Of a DNA stretch of 64,000 nt, positions 61,560-64,000 are shown in pieces. Position numbers and translations under genes: made by a program. Source of the DNA: Mycolicibacterium sp. CBMA 234 (GTDB lineage Bacteria; Actinomycetota; Actinomycetes; Mycobacteriales; Mycobacteriaceae). The notes under the pieces were generated by a model, which was not told the origin of the DNA, searched no databases, and saw nothing but the letters and a program-made list of their open reading frames with translations. The stretch lies in assembly GCF_009729415.1 (NCBI RefSeq), contig NZ_MPKW01000001.1, forward strand, positions 186,001 to 250,000, read 5' to 3'. Position 1 is the first letter of the stretch; every line of letters starts with the position of its first letter.

Positions 61560-62606
61560 TCAAGACGGCAGGACCAGGATCTTGACGTGCTCTTCGGGAT
61601 TCCGCAGTGCGGTGAACGCATCTGCGATGCCGTCGAGCGTGGTACGCCCGGTGATCAGCGCCTCGGCATCGATCTCGCCAGCGGCCAGTCGGGCCAGCAC
61701 CTTCTCGTAGGCCTCGTGGTACGGGCCGTGGCCGAAGTTGATGGCGATCTGCCGCATCTGCGCCACGACCGGGATGATGGTCTCCTCGGCGAACGGGGAG
61801 GCCACCACCTGAATGCGCGAGCCCCACGGCAGCGTGTGCGTCAGCGAGTTGAGCGTGCCCACTCGGCCACTGCATTCGTAGGCGATCAGGATGCCGCCGC
61901 CGGTCTTGCCGCTGCCCAGCAATTCGTTGTAGACGTCGATCGGGTCCTGCTCATTGGGGTCGACGACGATGTCGGCGCCCATCTTCGCGGCAAGCTCGCG
62001 ACGCTTGGACGACGGCTCCGAGGCGATCACGATGTGCGCGCCCGCGGCCTTGGCCGCCAGGATGGTGCCGAGACCGATGGAACCGCAGCCGATTACCAAA
62101 GCAGTGTCCGCCGGCGTCAGCCCGGACTGCTGCATGTGCATCTCGCCAACGTGCAGCGGCTCCGCCAGAGCGGCATGCTCAAGCGACAGGCCGTCAGGCA
62201 CGTGCCGCACCCAGAAGGCGTCGACGACGATGTACTCGCCGAACGCGCCGTGGTAGTCGTTCGAGTAGCCGATGATCGTCGGCATCCCGTTCTGTTCTGT
62301 GGTGATACCCAGCCCGGTGACGCGGTCATCGATCTTGAAATCCTCGACGCCCGGGCCGGCTTCGACGACGACGCCGGACCACTCGTGACCGAGCACGACC
62401 GGACGCGTGGCGTCAAAGACCGCGAACGGGAAGCCGGCGCCGGCGGCGACTGACACGAACCGGCAGGGGTCCTTGGACATGCTCAGGTCGCTGCCACAGA
62501 TGCCGCAGACGGCCACCTTGATGCGCAGCTGGCCGGGACCGGTGGCCGGGGGCTCCGGCACGTCGGTCACGGTGAACTGGCCGTCGATGAACTGTGCTGC
62601 CTTCAT
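61560..62606 (-). CDS. Zinc-dependent alcohol dehydrogenase (MDR)
   Basis: 348 aa. KVAVCGICGSDLSMSKDPC carries the catalytic zinc Cys; VLGHEWSGVVVEAGPG has the His and Glu. Coenzyme loop ALVIGCGSIGLGTILAAKAA and GADIVVDPNEQDPIDVY. The four structural-zinc cysteines are absent. Likely oxidises a secondary alcohol or polyol. Starts 4 nt inside the upstream LLM stop region (ATGA overlap), so co-translated with it. Confidence 0.9.
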   Translation of the reverse strand: MKAAQFIDGQFTVTDVPEPPATGPGQLRIKVAVCGICGSDLSMSKDPCRFVSVAAGAGFPFAVFDATRPVVLGHEWSGVVVEAGPGVEDFKIDDRVTGLGITTEQNGMPTIIGYSNDYHGAFGEYIVVDAFWVRHVPDGLSLEHAALAEPLHVGEMHMQQSGLTPADTALVIGCGSIGLGTILAAKAAGAHIVIASEPSSKRRELAAKMGADIVVDPNEQDPIDVYNELLGSGKTGGGILIAYECSGRVGTLNSLTHTLPWGSRIQVVASPFAEETIIPVVAQMRQIAINFGHGPYHEAYEKVLARLAAGEIDAEALITGRTTLDGIADAFTALRNPEEHVKILVLPS

Positions 62607-63847
62607 GCGCGCGCTCCTGCGGTGTTGAGTTCGTTGGCCGGAGCCGGAGTGGCGGGCAAGTCGGTTGGCTGCCCGTAGTAATCGGTGTATGCCTTGGTGA
62701 TGGCGCCGACCAGGTTGCCGATCAGCACCTCTGAGTTGTCCTGCGCGAACTGCAGGCTGGCCTGACGGGCCACGTTGCGGCGGCGGAAGTGTGGGATGAC
62801 CTCGGAGGCGAACAGCTCGTAGCTGCGCTTGGTGTTCTCCCAGTCGGCGAGGTCGACGTGCATGATCAGCAGGGTGCCGAAACCGCCGGTCTTCTCGATC
62901 AGGCGATCGATCTGAGCGATGGCGTCCTCCGGGGTGCCGATGATCGCCTGGCCGAACTCGCCGAGCGACTCGTTACGCCAGTAGTCAATGATGCCGGCCG
63001 GGGTCTGCGCCCAGTCCGGGTTGATGCCCTGCTGCCGGTTGACGTACTCAGCAATGGCGTGAATCCGGCGGCTGACGGCGCGTTCGGCTTCTTCGCGCGT
63101 CTCGGCGATGAACATCGGGTTGACCAGACGCCATGTCGAGCGGTCGGCGACATAGCCGTTCTCAGCCGAAACCTGTTCGTACACACCCCAGTTGCGGTCC
63201 AGCGACTCGTAGCCGGCCTGCGAGCTGGCGGCCAGTGACAGCAGGGACAGGCCGTGCTTACCGGCCAGGACCGAGCCGTTGGGCGAGATGGTCGACGCGG
63301 TGGCGACCTCGATACCGGCCGGGTTGTAGGTCGGCAGCTGGGCGCGGGCGTCCCGCAGGGTGAACCAGTCGGTCTCCATGTTGACGACCTCGCCGCGGAG
63401 CAGCCGCAGCACGGCCTCCAGGGCCTCACCCTGCATCCGGCGCTGGTTGGTGGTGGTGATGCCCATCATGTGCGCATCGAGCGGAATCTTGCCGGGGCCG
63501 GTACCGACGATCAGCCGGCCGCGGGTCTGCAGGTCGAGCTGGGTGATGCGGTCGGCCGTGATCAGCGGGTGGTGGTAGGGCAGCGACATCACGCCGGTGC
63601 CGAACCGGATGCGCTCGGTGCGCTCAGCGGCGGCTGCAATGAACACGTCCGGCGCCGGGACGATCTCGGCACCGGTCGAGTGGTGCTCCCCCATCCACGC
63701 CTCTTCGAAACCGAGGTGGTCCAGATGCGTCATCAGGTCGATGTCGCGACGCAACTGCAGCGCAGGGTCTGCGTTGAGCGGGTGATACGGGGCGAGGAAT
63801 GCCCCGAATTTCATGGACGCCGGGCTCCACTGGGCAGCGCTGCTCAC
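62603..63847 (-). CDS. LLM class flavin-dependent oxidoreductase
   Basis: 414 aa from GTG 63847, chosen for its AGGAG 6 nt upstream; the frame is open to 63910. MKFGAFLAPYHPLNADPALQ, EEAWMGEHHSTGAEIVPAPD, IRFGTGVMSLPYHHPLITAD and RGRLIVGTGPGKIPLDAHMM are luciferase-like features, close to alkanal/limonene-type monooxygenases. Forms an operon with the downstream alcohol dehydrogenase; a perfect palindrome at 63915-63934 lies about 70 bp upstream. Confidence 0.9.
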   Translation of the reverse strand: MSSAAQWSPASMKFGAFLAPYHPLNADPALQLRRDIDLMTHLDHLGFEEAWMGEHHSTGAEIVPAPDVFIAAAAERTERIRFGTGVMSLPYHHPLITADRITQLDLQTRGRLIVGTGPGKIPLDAHMMGITTTNQRRMQGEALEAVLRLLRGEVVNMETDWFTLRDARAQLPTYNPAGIEVATASTISPNGSVLAGKHGLSLLSLAASSQAGYESLDRNWGVYEQVSAENGYVADRSTWRLVNPMFIAETREEAERAVSRRIHAIAEYVNRQQGINPDWAQTPAGIIDYWRNESLGEFGQAIIGTPEDAIAQIDRLIEKTGGFGTLLIMHVDLADWENTKRSYELFASEVIPHFRRRNVARQASLQFAQDNSEVLIGNLVGAITKAYTDYYGQPTDLPATPAPANELNTAGARA

Positions 63848-63914
63848 GGTGGTCTCCTGATTCTCGGTGTGGACGGTCTTGGCTTGCTCCGCCGACTGTA
63901 AACCGATCATCCGA

Positions 63915-63934
63915 TTGGATCAAGTGATCCAATT
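63915..63934. promoter_or_regulatory. Perfect palindromic operator upstream of the LLM-ADH operon
   Basis: ATTGGATC-AAGT-GATCCAAT: 8-bp perfect arms, 4-nt spacer, 67 bp before the LLM start. Its regulator is not in the window and probably lies beyond the right edge. Bases 63935-64000 show no certain gene. Confidence 0.65.
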
Positions 63935-64000
63935 ATTTTGTGCCGAACGTGCGTGTTTGCACACGGCACGCCGTCATGGCCGGACACGATGCGCACGCTC

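Noticed and set aside
63976..64000. ATG followed by an open frame to the right edge (MAGHDAHA)
   Set aside because: Only eight codons are visible and there is no ribosome-binding site; too little to call a gene.
1..64000. CRISPR array, insertion sequences, prophage or tRNA-linked integration
   Set aside because: No regularly spaced direct repeats, transposase, integrase or tRNA gene found; base composition is even across the window.

Overview
The window looks like chromosomal DNA of a rapidly growing mycobacterium (Mycolicibacterium type). The evidence is uniformly high GC with strong third-position GC bias, an MmpS/MmpL pair, several luciferase-like F420/FMN oxidoreductases, a fatty-acyl-AMP ligase, many TetR regulators and a PucR regulator. 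I see no rRNA, tRNA, CRISPR array, insertion sequence or prophage. About 59 genes are supported, including one cut by the left edge and one clear pseudogene. The species call is inference.

Layout. 1-4.4 kb: a partial luciferase-like (LLM) oxidoreductase, a PhzF-like isomerase, then a translationally coupled operon of monooxygenase, MarR regulator and FMN reductase. 3.8-7.9 kb: TetR divergent from mmpS-mmpL. 7.9-10.6 kb: a flavoprotein dehydrogenase divergent from a TetR gene, then a tiny secreted heptad-repeat protein. 10.8-14.1 kb: a decayed cyclase pseudogene, an alpha/beta hydrolase divergent from TetR over two palindromic operators, and a fumarylacetoacetase-fold hydrolase. 14.1-17.8 kb: metallo-beta-lactamase-fold hydrolase, haloalkane-dehalogenase-like hydrolase, a conserved unknown, a universal stress protein and a small membrane protein.

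17.8-27.4 kb is a nine-gene divergent catabolic cluster. The left arm carries a GMC oxidoreductase with its small subunit, an NCS1 permease, a PucR regulator, a Gfo/Idh/MocA oxidoreductase and a TIM-barrel isomerase. The right arm carries an epimerase, an SDR and a creatininase homologue. The substrate is unknown; the mix suggests a polyol or sugar-like compound attached to, or convertible with, a small nitrogen ring.

28.6-41 kb is the second set piece. A tandem glycine riboswitch precedes gcvP-gcvT-gcvH-glyA-sdaA-lipA-lpd, all on the minus strand and mostly overlapping by 1-4 nt. Upstream on the same strand sit a ureohydrolase and an APC amino-acid permease. Together they encode uptake, release of urea, glycine cleavage, serine formation and deamination to pyruvate, with a private lipoate-maturation enzyme and E3. 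I infer a guanidino-compound (possibly guanidinoacetate) to glycine to pyruvate route. A DUF559-type gene between the two clusters is flanked by two near-identical hairpins with a compensatory base change.

41-64 kb: MFS transporter, a long GAPDH, TetR/quinone-oxidoreductase-like/unknown/arylsulfatase, a TetR-controlled SRPBCC-LLM-nitronate monooxygenase operon, a fatty-acyl-AMP ligase, an N-acyl-D-amino-acid deacylase divergent from TetR, SDR, two small membrane proteins, an acyl-CoA dehydrogenase divergent from TetR, and an alcohol dehydrogenase-LLM operon. Long perfect hairpins mark many gene ends, and palindromic operators mark most divergent TetR promoters.
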